From an uncultured cyanobacterium (GTDB lineage: Bacteria > Cyanobacteriota > Cyanobacteriia > PCC-6307 > Cyanobiaceae): a stretch of 5,132 bases of DNA. The translations under genes and the position numbers were made by a program. Below, one piece after another: positions 1-4,908 of the stretch (position 1 is its first letter; each line of letters opens with the position of its first letter). A model generated the notes under the pieces. The model was not told the DNA's origin. It saw only the letters and a list, made by a program, of their open reading frames with translations, and searched no databases. The stretch covers positions 1-5,132 of the forward strand of contig CAIKWV010000108.1 in the NCBI GenBank assembly GCA_903831165.1, read 5' to 3'.

Positions 1-567
1 GATCACCTGGCCACGCGGGTGCTGGCGGGGGATCGGGAGGACGCGCTACTGGAATACCTGACGATGGTGCCTTACTACTTCTGGGGGGCTTACAACATCG
101 CCGAGATGAACTCCTCCACCAACGTCACCCGCCATCCGGGCATCAGCGATGACAAGCAATCACCGGCGCGGGTGTTCACCGCCAACAACACCCCGTCCTT
201 TCTCAACTCCTTCGACAATCTGCCGATGCCGACCGAAGACTTCGTACGCAACTACGGCCGCCGCATGCATCACATCGCCTATGAGGTCAAAGACGGCGAG
301 ATCCAGGGCGAAAAGAACGTTGATTTTGTCGTCGAAGTCTTGCGCGACCTCGGCATCCCCTTCCTGGCCGACGTGGTGGGCGAGTGCACGGACCAGCCGA
401 ACCTCAAGCAGATCTTCTCCAAGGCCTCGCCCCACTCGCTGTTGATCACCGAATACGTGGAACGCTGCCTGGGCTACGACGGCTTCTTCACCCGCGACAA
501 CGTGGCGGCCCTGACGGCGGCGGCCGGCCAGGCCGAGCGCTATGAGCACGGTCACGTCTTCGATTGA
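1..567 (+). CDS. HPPD-like VOC-superfamily dioxygenase-type protein, C-terminal part (5' end outside window)
   Basis: The frame is open from base 1, so the gene begins upstream; 188 residues are visible, ending in TGA at 565-567. The pattern resembles the catalytic half of 4-hydroxyphenylpyruvate dioxygenase (HPPD). It begins with DHL (cf. DHLTHNV in HPPD), has MHHIAYEV at about residues 89-96 (cf. VQHIAF), and QIFSK followed by LLITEYVERC at about 137-156 (cf. QIFTK and FFEFIQR). It closes with GYDGFFTRDNVAAL, matching the GFGKGNFRAL region. The three expected iron ligands are therefore His2, His91 and Glu151. In the family this 2-His-1-carboxylate site uses Fe(II) and O2 on an aromatic 2-oxo acid, in the cytoplasm. 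The ligand spacing differs from classical HPPD (the second gap is shorter), so this may be a divergent VOC paralogue rather than the tyrosine/plastoquinone-pathway enzyme. Superfamily assignment is fairly sure; substrate is not known. A GTG at 19 is in frame but is not a credible start because homology-like sequence continues upstream of it. Confidence 0.75.
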   Translation, partial: DHLATRVLAGDREDALLEYLTMVPYYFWGAYNIAEMNSSTNVTRHPGISDDKQSPARVFTANNTPSFLNSFDNLPMPTEDFVRNYGRRMHHIAYEVKDGEIQGEKNVDFVVEVLRDLGIPFLADVVGECTDQPNLKQIFSKASPHSLLITEYVERCLGYDGFFTRDNVAALTAAAGQAERYEHGHVFD

Positions 568-593
568 GCCAGCTTCGAGCGGGCCCGCGCCTC

Positions 594-622
594 TCACCAT
601 CCCCGCAAAAGTTCGTTACAAT
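594..622 (+). promoter_or_regulatory. Candidate promoter for the 56-residue membrane protein gene
   Basis: A TACAAT box at 617-622 matches the -10 consensus at five of six positions. TCACCA at 594-599, 17 bases upstream, is a weak -35 match (three of six). Initiation would fall near 629-630, giving a leader of about 18 bases before the ATG at 648. No Shine-Dalgarno is visible in that leader. The motif CGTTAC occurs twice, at 614-619 and 634-639, 20 bases apart. Assignment rests only on motif position. Confidence 0.4.
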
Positions 623-647
623 CGCCTCACATCCGTTACCAAGCGAC

Positions 648-818
648 ATGGGCGAGCTGATCGAGGTTGGTGGAGGAGCGCAGCTGGGCCTCGGCCTGAT
701 TCCTGCTGTGGTCAGCCTTTTGGCCCTCGGCCTCTACGCCTGGTTCACCAGCGAACCGGAAAACAACGACGACGATGACTCCTCCCCCGGCGGCGGCCTG
801 ATGCAGCCCGTGGCCTGA
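648..818 (+). CDS. Small single-pass membrane protein with acidic C-terminal tail, unknown function
   Basis: Encodes 56 residues. A short N-terminus (MGELIEVGGGAQ) leads into one hydrophobic helix at about residues 13-34 (LGLGLIPAVVSLLALGLYAWFT). A hydrophilic tail follows, with EPENNDDDDSS at about 36-46 and then a Gly/Pro-rich end. The general plan (under 60 residues, one helix containing a Pro) resembles small subunits of cyanobacterial photosynthetic complexes, but I do not recognise it as any named Psb, Psa or Pet protein. ATG at 648 is chosen because it directly precedes the membrane-protein-like sequence; the frame is open back to a TTG at 564, but that stretch overlaps the upstream gene's stop and looks non-coding. 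High GC at third positions supports real coding. It lies 80 bases after the HPPD-like gene with its own candidate -10 box, and its stop codon sits inside the first inverted repeat of the following region. Confidence 0.68.
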   Translation: MGELIEVGGGAQLGLGLIPAVVSLLALGLYAWFTSEPENNDDDDSSPGGGLMQPVA

Positions 819-943
819 GGGGCCCTCAGCGGTCCAGGTTCAAAAGACTGCTGAAAACCTTGGTACCGCAAGGTTTTACAGCCCATCGACTGGACCGTGA
901 CGCTGGTGGCAGCGTGGTGCCACCAAGGCCGTACAACGTCACG
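815..943. other. Nested inverted-repeat cluster, possible structured RNA or 3' UTR
   Basis: Four pairings are packed into 129 bases. CTGAGG (815-820) pairs with CCTCAG (824-829) over the stop codon of the upstream gene. CGGTCCAG (830-837) pairs with CTGGACCG (890-897). Inside that, CTGAAAACCTTG (851-862) pairs with CAAGGTTTTACAG (869-881) as 9 uninterrupted pairs plus 3 more across one bulged A, around a 6-base loop. Next, CGTGACG (896-902) pairs with CGTCACG (937-943), enclosing GGTGGCA/TGCCACC (905-911/918-924). The second and fourth outer stems share two bases, so they compete slightly. No run of T follows any stem, so it is not a standard intrinsic terminator. A tRNA is ruled out by the absence of a T arm and a CCA end. 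It could be a small RNA, a processed 3' UTR, or the end of a decayed mobile element. Confidence 0.5.
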
Positions 944-1219
944 CTCATCCCAAGTGCAGTTGTTTTGGCAGCTTCTGTAGGGAGGAAATTTCCAGCAGAG
1001 TTCAATCGCATTCCGCCGCTTATGACCATCTGCTGGCCGTCATGGCCACGGGTGATCAGCCAACGAGGGTTCTGGGCTGCAGGTTTTCCCCGATCAGCTG
1101 GGCTGCCATCGATCCGAGCTATGCGGTGGTATCAGGTCCGGGCAGCAGTGATTTGGTCCCGAATCCAATCGGGCGTCGTCTTGGTGTCGGTGGGGCTTGT
1201 CGCTCGGAGCGATCGTCTT

Positions 1220-1329
1220 GGGGCACGCCCCTACGGCCATGACTTGAACGGGCAACGCCCAGCGGCTTGGAGGGCGTTGGCACAACGCCAAGAGCTGATC
1301 GGACGGTACGCCGTGGTTCAGGCCACGGC
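1220..1329. other. Second hairpin cluster in the gene-free stretch
   Basis: GGGGC/GCCCC flank two bases at 1220-1231. CAACGCCC (1253-1260) can pair with GGGCGTTG (1272-1279) across 11 bases. The same right arm can pair instead with CAACGCC (1283-1289) across a 3-base loop, so the two hairpins are mutually exclusive. GCCGTGG (1310-1316) pairs with CCACGGC (1323-1329) across 6 bases. None is followed by a T run. The cluster lies about 270 bases upstream of the secreted peptidase gene and could belong to its leader, but no promoter was identified that would place it in a transcript. Confidence 0.35.
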
Positions 1330-1591
1330 ACAGATCTCGCTGGGCGGCGGTTATCCCTCCGTCAACCAGGCCGCCTATCCCCCATTCGGGTGATGGATCG
1401 AGCGGAGCCGCCGCATCAGGCTCAACGGGTACGGCCAAGGACCCATGGCTCCTTTGCGATCCCCACTTCAGCCCCCGCGCCCCAGGTCCAGCTCCTCCCC
1501 GTTCGCCTGCTCTGCAGCGAACGGAACAGCCACCGCTCCGACCAGGCATCCAGCCCGCCCCGAGGCCAGCCCAGCTGGGCCCCCCTCGAGC

Positions 1592-1595
1592 GGAG
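1592..1595 (+). promoter_or_regulatory. Shine-Dalgarno-like GGAG deciding the peptidase start
   Basis: GGAG ends 5 bases before the GTG at 1601 and is the best ribosome-binding match near the possible starts. TTG at 1610 and GTG at 1619 are alternative starts, both leaving the signal peptide intact. Confidence 0.45.
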
Positions 1596-1600
1596 CCAAG

Positions 1601-2155
1601 GTGGCACGGTTGAACGCGGTGCCCCTGACCAGCCGCTTCCAAACCTGGGCCAGGGTCACCCTGATCGCCAGCCTGGCGACGATCGTGCTGCCCGGACCGG
1701 CGCCGGCGGCCGGTGCCCGGCCTCAGGCCAGCTGGCAGGACATCGACGCCCTGCGCAGCCTGCTGGTGGCCAGCGGCTCGAATGTGGTGCAGCGCGACTG
1801 CGATCAGCGGGGGCTTCAGGGGTTGTATCACCAACCCAGCCGCACGATTGTGGTCTGCCGGGTCCACAGCGATCGGGACGCGGTCTGGAACACCCTGGCC
1901 CATGAGGCCACCCACCGGATGCAGGCCTGCGCCGGGGGCACCATCACCCGCTCCGAGCACCATCCGGCCATGGCCAGCGCCCTGGCCACCTACGACCCGC
2001 TCGAATGGCGTTCACTCAAGGCCTACCCGGCCCGCGAACAACTGGGCGAACTGGAGGCGCGCTACACCGCCCATCTGGCACCGGCCCAGGTGCTGCAACT
2101 GTTCCGGCGCTATTGCGCCGCATCGATTCCCCCTAGCCTGTCACAACGGCCCTGA
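1601..2155 (+). CDS. Secreted HExxH zinc metallopeptidase-like protein
   Basis: Encodes 184 residues from GTG at 1601. Arginines at 3, 12 and 18 precede a hydrophobic stretch at about 19-30 (VTLIASLATIVL) and a PGPAPAAGA segment, which reads as an export signal cleaved near residue 36-39. The mature part contains LAHEATHRMQACAGG with the HExxH zinc-binding and catalytic motif at 101-105 (His101, Glu102, His105). GELEARYTAH at 149-158 offers Glu150 or Glu152 as a third zinc ligand, as in many zincin-like families. Cysteines at 67, 86, 110 and 172 could form two disulfides, consistent with an extracytoplasmic location. The longer ATG form from 1445 would add 52 low-complexity residues with poorer third-position GC and would bury the signal, so I reject it. 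The next gene starts 4 bases after the stop, so the two are probably translated from one message. Peptidase activity and substrate are inferred only from motifs; the family is unknown to me by name. Confidence 0.75.
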   Translation: MARLNAVPLTSRFQTWARVTLIASLATIVLPGPAPAAGARPQASWQDIDALRSLLVASGSNVVQRDCDQRGLQGLYHQPSRTIVVCRVHSDRDAVWNTLAHEATHRMQACAGGTITRSEHHPAMASALATYDPLEWRSLKAYPAREQLGELEARYTAHLAPAQVLQLFRRYCAASIPPSLSQRP

Positions 2156-2159
2156 CGCC

Positions 2160-2849
2160 ATGAACAACCTGCTCTTCTCCCTCGCCATGGCCGCCCTCGG
2201 CCAGTTCACCGGCCTCGGTGGTGGCGGTTTTGGTGGCGGCTTCGGCGGCCCGGGTCTCGGCTTTGGGCCGGGTGTCGGGGGTTCACGTTATGGCGGCGGC
2301 TACCCGGGCCCGATGGGGCTCGCCATCCCGGGCCGGGGTCAGCCCGGTATCGGGATCGGCATCGGGATGCCCGGCATGGGATTGCCTGGCAACGGGTTTC
2401 CTGGTGTGGGCGTTCCTGGTGTCGGTGGCCCGGGGGGCATCGCCCTGGCGCCTCGTCCCTACGGCTCCCAACCCCTGAATCCCGGCCTCTCGAATGCCAC
2501 TCCGGCGATGCAGCTGGCGTCGGTCACCGCCGCCCACTGCCTCGAGCAGGCGGGCCAGCTGGCCCCCGGTGAGGGCAACAGCCTGCTGGGCAGCCAGGGC
2601 CGGGCCCGCGGTTGGCCCGATGGCTGGCAACAGGGCATCAGTGACAGCCAGGTGGAGCGGCTGTTGTCCCGCTATGGCGGCTGCGACGGCCTGCTCTCCG
2701 CCCTGCGCCAAGGCCGCTTCACCCAAAACCCGAACGGTCTGGGCACCAACGGTGGCGGCCTGATCAGCCAGCAACCGTTCGGCGGCGCCCCACCGCAGGG
2801 CCAACCCAACAGCGAGTCCGAAGCCTTCGGGCTGGCTCCCTATCGCTGA
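2160..2849 (+). CDS. Gly-rich protein with elastin-like pentads and a conserved-looking C-terminal domain, unknown function
   Basis: Encodes 229 residues from ATG at 2160, 4 bases after the peptidase stop; no clear Shine-Dalgarno is present, so coupling to the upstream gene is likely. Residues 4-13 (LLFSLAMAAL) form a short hydrophobic start that may be an export signal, although it lacks a positive N-terminus. Residues 18-95 are very rich in Gly with Pro: first GGGF/GGP runs, then pentads of the form xPGxG at 70-89. Residues about 113-186 look like a compact, partly helical domain with Cys127 and Cys175, conserved-looking WPDGW, and a DSQVERLLSRYGGC segment. The tail (187-229) is Asn/Gln/Gly/Pro-rich. 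The frame continues open upstream through the peptidase gene, but that part is an Arg/Pro-rich shadow translation. The Gly/Pro segment suggests a flexible extracellular or envelope protein; whether the peptidase next door acts on it is only a guess. Confidence 0.75.
   Translation: MNNLLFSLAMAALGQFTGLGGGGFGGGFGGPGLGFGPGVGGSRYGGGYPGPMGLAIPGRGQPGIGIGIGMPGMGLPGNGFPGVGVPGVGGPGGIALAPRPYGSQPLNPGLSNATPAMQLASVTAAHCLEQAGQLAPGEGNSLLGSQGRARGWPDGWQQGISDSQVERLLSRYGGCDGLLSALRQGRFTQNPNGLGTNGGGLISQQPFGGAPPQGQPNSESEAFGLAPYR
2367..2426 (+). repeat. Four tandem xPGxG pentapeptide repeats (15-base period)
   Basis: Residues 70-89 of the Gly-rich protein read MPGMG, LPGNG, FPGVG, VPGVG. The last is identical to the elastin pentapeptide. 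The repeats are degenerate at DNA level, so they reflect protein selection or old duplication rather than a fresh expansion. Confidence 0.8.
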
Positions 2850-2886
2850 AAGCGACGGCCTGCGATCAGCTCCAACACCACCAGCC

Positions 2887-2916
2887 GCCCAGTGCTCCAA
2901 GGAGTGCTGGGCTTTT
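2887..2916 (+). terminator. Rho-independent terminator of the peptidase/Gly-rich unit
   Basis: GCCCAGTGCTCC (2887-2898) and GGAGTGCTGGGC (2901-2912) form up to 12 pairs, two of them G-U, with a tight CAAG apex, followed directly by TTTT. It starts 37 bases after the Gly-rich gene stop and points the same way. The opposite strand has no T run after the stem, so it is one-directional. Confidence 0.85.
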
Positions 2917-3152
2917 GGGTCGGGCTGGCCTTATGCCGGAAACAGGTGAGCCCAAGCGTCTTTTCAACGACGCCCCGGGCTCGGGCCGTCAGCAGCCTGC
3001 TGAACAAGCCCTTCTGTGAACGGCACCAGCAAGTTTCGGCTCAGCAAGCAGGCCATGAACAGGGAACGGCATGCAGGGGGCGGACCAGCTGATCGGCTCC
3101 GTCGCAGGTTTTTCGGCGAACGCTGAAGGTGCTGGCAGGCTGGTGGACGGGA
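2917..3152. other. Gap between convergent units; no gene seen
   Basis: About 236 bases between the + terminator and the stop of the minus-strand membrane protein gene. I see no supportable gene. It holds a nested hairpin at 2948-2982 and a near-perfect palindrome CAGCAGcCTGCTG at 2990-3002. No T-rich terminator for the minus-strand unit was found. Confidence 0.6.
2948..2982 (-). other. Nested hairpin, possible weak end signal for the minus-strand operon
   Basis: GAGCCC (2948-2953) pairs with GGGCTC (2977-2982) and, inside, GCGTC (2956-2960) pairs with GACGC (2969-2973) around an 8-base loop. Read on the minus strand it lies 170 bases past the Trp-rich gene stop. The following bases (ACCTGTTTCC about 10 bases on) have no proper T run, so terminator function is doubtful. 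Confidence 0.35.
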
Positions 3153-3431
3153 TTACGGCCGGGCCTGAGCAGCCTGCTCCGCGCGCCAGGCGGCGGGCAC
3201 CAGCACCAGAAACAGCCACCACCAAACCAGGATGGCCGCCGCCAGGGGCGCCGTGATCCACCAGCGCTGCAGCAGCCACCAGCTGGCAGCCGGAATGGCG
3301 ACCCCGGTGAGCAGGATCGACCAGGGCTGGCACCACCAGGGCTTGAGGCTCCAGATGGAGCCGCTGGCCGTGGAGGAGACGGGGGATCCGGCCGGCTCGG
3401 GGGCCGACGCGGCGGTTGGGTCAGCCGCCAT
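3153..3431 (-). CDS. Trp-rich two-pass membrane protein (DUF6737-like, cyanobacterial)
   Basis: Encodes 92 residues, from ATG (CAT at 3429-3431) to TAA (3153-3155). A Pro/Ala/Ser-rich N-terminus (1-25) leads to the motif SLKPWWCQPWSI at 28-39. A first membrane helix follows at about 38-54, a WW-containing turn (QRWW, 55-58), a second helix at about 61-80 (ending WWWLFLVLVP), and a short charged tail. Twelve residues are Trp (positions 27, 32, 33, 37, 51, 52, 57, 58, 70, 71, 72, 82), an extreme fraction. The KPWWCQPWSI core is what I associate from memory with a small cyanobacterial family of unknown function, DUF6737; this should be treated as recognition, not proof. The start lies 2 bases after the protease stop with no Shine-Dalgarno, so expression is probably coupled to the protease. 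It may be an integral partner in the thylakoid or plasma membrane, but no function is established. Confidence 0.8.
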   Translation of the reverse strand: MAADPTAASAPEPAGSPVSSTASGSIWSLKPWWCQPWSILLTGVAIPAASWWLLQRWWITAPLAAAILVWWWLFLVLVPAAWRAEQAAQARP

Positions 3432-3433
3432 CG

Positions 3434-4768
3434 CTAGGGTTTGGTGCCCACGGCGGCCGGCACGTTGGCGCTGCCGGGCTGGTAAGGCTTCTGCAGCGTG
3501 GCGGAGTTGCGCAGCTGTTTGATCAGCGTGGTTTCGGCGACGCGGTACTGGCCATCCTTGCGAGTGCCCAGATCTTCGACGGTGAGCTTCTGAGCCTCCT
3601 GATCGGTCATCTTCACCGGCACATCCGGCTGGATGCCGCGGTGATGGATGTCGTGGTTCAGGGGGGTGAGGTACTTGGCGATGGTCACGGTCATGCCGGA
3701 GCCATCGGAGAGACCACGCACGGATTGAACCAGTCCCTTGCCGAAGGTCTTCTGACCGACGAGCACGGCCCGGTTGTTGTCCTGGAGGGCGCCGGAGAGA
3801 ATTTCACTGGCGCTGGCTGAACCCTCGTTGACGAGCACCACCAGGGGCTTGGTGGTGATGGCCCGGCCGGTGGCGCGCTTGATGTCCTGAATGCCGTCGC
3901 GGGTCTTGGTAGAGACGATCACGCCTTCATTGAGCCACTGGCGGGCGATGTCGACGCTGGAAATCAACAGCCCCCCGGGATTGCTACGCAGATCGAGCAC
4001 GTAGCCCTGCACCGACTGCGCCTCCAGATCCTTGAGGGCCGAGCGCATGTCCTTGCTGGCGTTGGCATTGAACTGCTTCAGCCGCACATAACCCACCTTG
4101 ACGCCATCGGGGCTGGTATTCACCTGATGGGTGACGGCATGGAGCTCGATCAGCTCGCGGGTGAGGGCGACATTGACGTTCTGCCCTTTGCGGCGCAGCA
4201 CCAGGTTGACCGTGGTGCCGGCCTTGCCGCGGATCAGCTTGACCGCATCCTCGGTGCTCATGCCCTTGGTCGCCTTGCCGTCAATCGAGACAATCACGTC
4301 CTTGGGCTGCACCCCGGCTCGCGAAGCCGGTGAACCCTCGATCGGCGAAATCACCACCAATTCCTTGGTGTCCTTATCGAGGCTCAGCTGGATGCCGACA
4401 CCGGAGAGTTCTCCGGAGGTGTCGATCTGCATCTCCTTGAATTCCCGCGGATCAAGGAAGCGGGTGTAGGGATCGTTGAGCGTGCCGAGCATGCCCCGGA
4501 TCGCCTCATAGGCCTCCTTGGGACTGCCGTAGCTCTTGGCCAGCAGATCGCGGCGGAGTTTGCGCCATTGTTCAGCGTTGTATTTGCCCGTGGTATCGAG
4601 ATAGTCGCGGAAGACGATCTGCCAGGCCTGATCCATCACCTCCTTCGGGCTGTCGGTGATCGAGGCGCCCCCGTTGGGAGCCATCACCATGTCCCTGGCC
4701 AGCACGGCCGTCGCGGCACAGGCACCCAATCCAACCAGCACCAACAGGCCGCTACGACCGTTGCCCAT
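3434..4768 (-). CDS. S41-family carboxyl-terminal processing protease (Ctp)
   Basis: Encodes 444 residues, a usual length for the family. A hydrophobic signal or anchor at about 7-25 exports it to the periplasm or lumen; it contains LGAC (14-17), so a lipoprotein form is possible. An N-terminal helical segment (about 37-115, SPKEVMDQAWQIVFRDYLD) precedes a PDZ domain (about 120-205, from GELSGVGIQLSL to the AGVQPKDVIVSIDG loop). The S41 catalytic core (about 225-385) includes GYVLDLRSNPGG, NEGSASASEI and GQKTFGKGLVQ. By alignment with E. coli Prc (Ser430/Lys455/Gln459) the active site is Ser319, Lys344 and Gln348, with the exact 25-residue spacing. Such enzymes trim the C-termini of exported proteins; in cyanobacteria CtpA matures the PSII D1 protein. 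The N-terminal SPKEV...QIVFRDYLD segment looks more like the other cyanobacterial paralogues (CtpB/CtpC) than D1-processing CtpA, so I give no symbol. The ATG start has AGGA 8 bases upstream. It lies downstream of ispG and 2 bases before the Trp-rich membrane gene. Confidence 0.95.
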   Translation of the reverse strand: MGNGRSGLLVLVGLGACAATAVLARDMVMAPNGGASITDSPKEVMDQAWQIVFRDYLDTTGKYNAEQWRKLRRDLLAKSYGSPKEAYEAIRGMLGTLNDPYTRFLDPREFKEMQIDTSGELSGVGIQLSLDKDTKELVVISPIEGSPASRAGVQPKDVIVSIDGKATKGMSTEDAVKLIRGKAGTTVNLVLRRKGQNVNVALTRELIELHAVTHQVNTSPDGVKVGYVRLKQFNANASKDMRSALKDLEAQSVQGYVLDLRSNPGGLLISSVDIARQWLNEGVIVSTKTRDGIQDIKRATGRAITTKPLVVLVNEGSASASEILSGALQDNNRAVLVGQKTFGKGLVQSVRGLSDGSGMTVTIAKYLTPLNHDIHHRGIQPDVPVKMTDQEAQKLTVEDLGTRKDGQYRVAETTLIKQLRNSATLQKPYQPGSANVPAAVGTKP

Positions 4769-4776
4769 TCAGGGGT

Positions 4777-4780
4777 TCCT
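4777..4780 (-). promoter_or_regulatory. Shine-Dalgarno of the S41 protease
   Basis: TCCT on the plus strand reads AGGA on the minus strand, 8 bases before the ATG at 4768. It supports that start over internal alternatives. The 140 bases back to the ispG stop contain an AT-richer patch (about 4785-4810) that could hold a promoter, but no convincing -35/-10 pair was found. Confidence 0.6.
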
Positions 4781-4908
4781 CGACGGGAAAAATGTTCAAA
4801 CCAAACTAGCGCCACAAGTCCGGCCGATCCCTCGTCCGAGGCCCTCTTGCTGCGCCGGTTTCCCGATCGACCCCCTGCAACGATGACCGTCAGTCCAGGC
4901 CGGAGGCG

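Larger units (their letters stand above)
944..1600. other. Gene-free stretch; no recognisable coding sequence
   Basis: About 650 bases in which no frame on either strand gives a recognisable protein. The open frames present (for example + 860-1393 and - 1094-1963) lack any domain-like pattern and any ribosome binding site. Base composition drops in the first part; the segment around 950-1020 is richer in A and T than the flanking genes. The stretch directly before 1601 stays open in the peptidase frame from an ATG at 1445. Its third-position GC is about 71 percent by my count, against nearly all G/C after 1601, which argues that it is untranslated. Short direct repeats are present, such as CTGGGCTGC at 1072-1080 and 1098-1106. 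A degraded mobile element or a long regulatory leader would both fit; neither is shown. Confidence 0.5.

Noticed and set aside
579..588. GCGGGCCCGC palindrome after the HPPD-like gene
   Set aside because: No loop and no T run follows, so it cannot be supported as a terminator. Such palindromes are frequent at this GC content.
830..897. tRNA-like closed stem of 68 bases
   Set aside because: The outer stem has acceptor-like length, but there is no T arm, no GGTTC..CC element before the 3' strand, no anticodon arm of the right size and no CCA.
860..1393. 177-residue plus-strand open frame covering the hairpin region
   Set aside because: The translation shows no recognisable motif. The start lies inside a hairpin stem, and the composition does not match the clear genes.
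1445..1600. N-terminal extension of the peptidase from ATG 1445
   Set aside because: Its third-position GC is clearly lower than in the rest of the gene, it is low-complexity Pro/Ser/Ala, and it would place the signal peptide internally. GTG at 1601 has a GGAG at good spacing.
1094..1963. 289-residue open frame on the minus strand
   Set aside because: It spans the gene-free stretch and runs antisense to the peptidase. It is Gly/Ala/Arg/Pro-rich with no domain pattern and no ribosome binding site, as expected for GC-rich shadow frames.
1713..2159. Upstream extension of the Gly-rich gene
   Set aside because: It overlaps the peptidase gene in another frame and gives an Arg/Pro-rich nonsense-like translation. 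ATG at 2160 right after the peptidase stop is a better start.
2991..3178. AGCAGCCTGCT present twice, at 2991-3001 and 3168-3178
   Set aside because: It is a short palindrome of common GC-rich codons. The second copy is explained by coding for EQAAQ in the Trp-rich gene, so it is probably chance.
2989..3336. 115-residue minus-strand open frame
   Set aside because: It overlaps the Trp-rich membrane gene in another frame. The Trp-rich frame has the recognisable motif and is coupled to the protease.
4830..4841. CCTCG/CGAGG inverted repeat between ispG and the protease
   Set aside because: Only five pairs with a two-base gap and no T run on either strand, so it is too weak to call a terminator.
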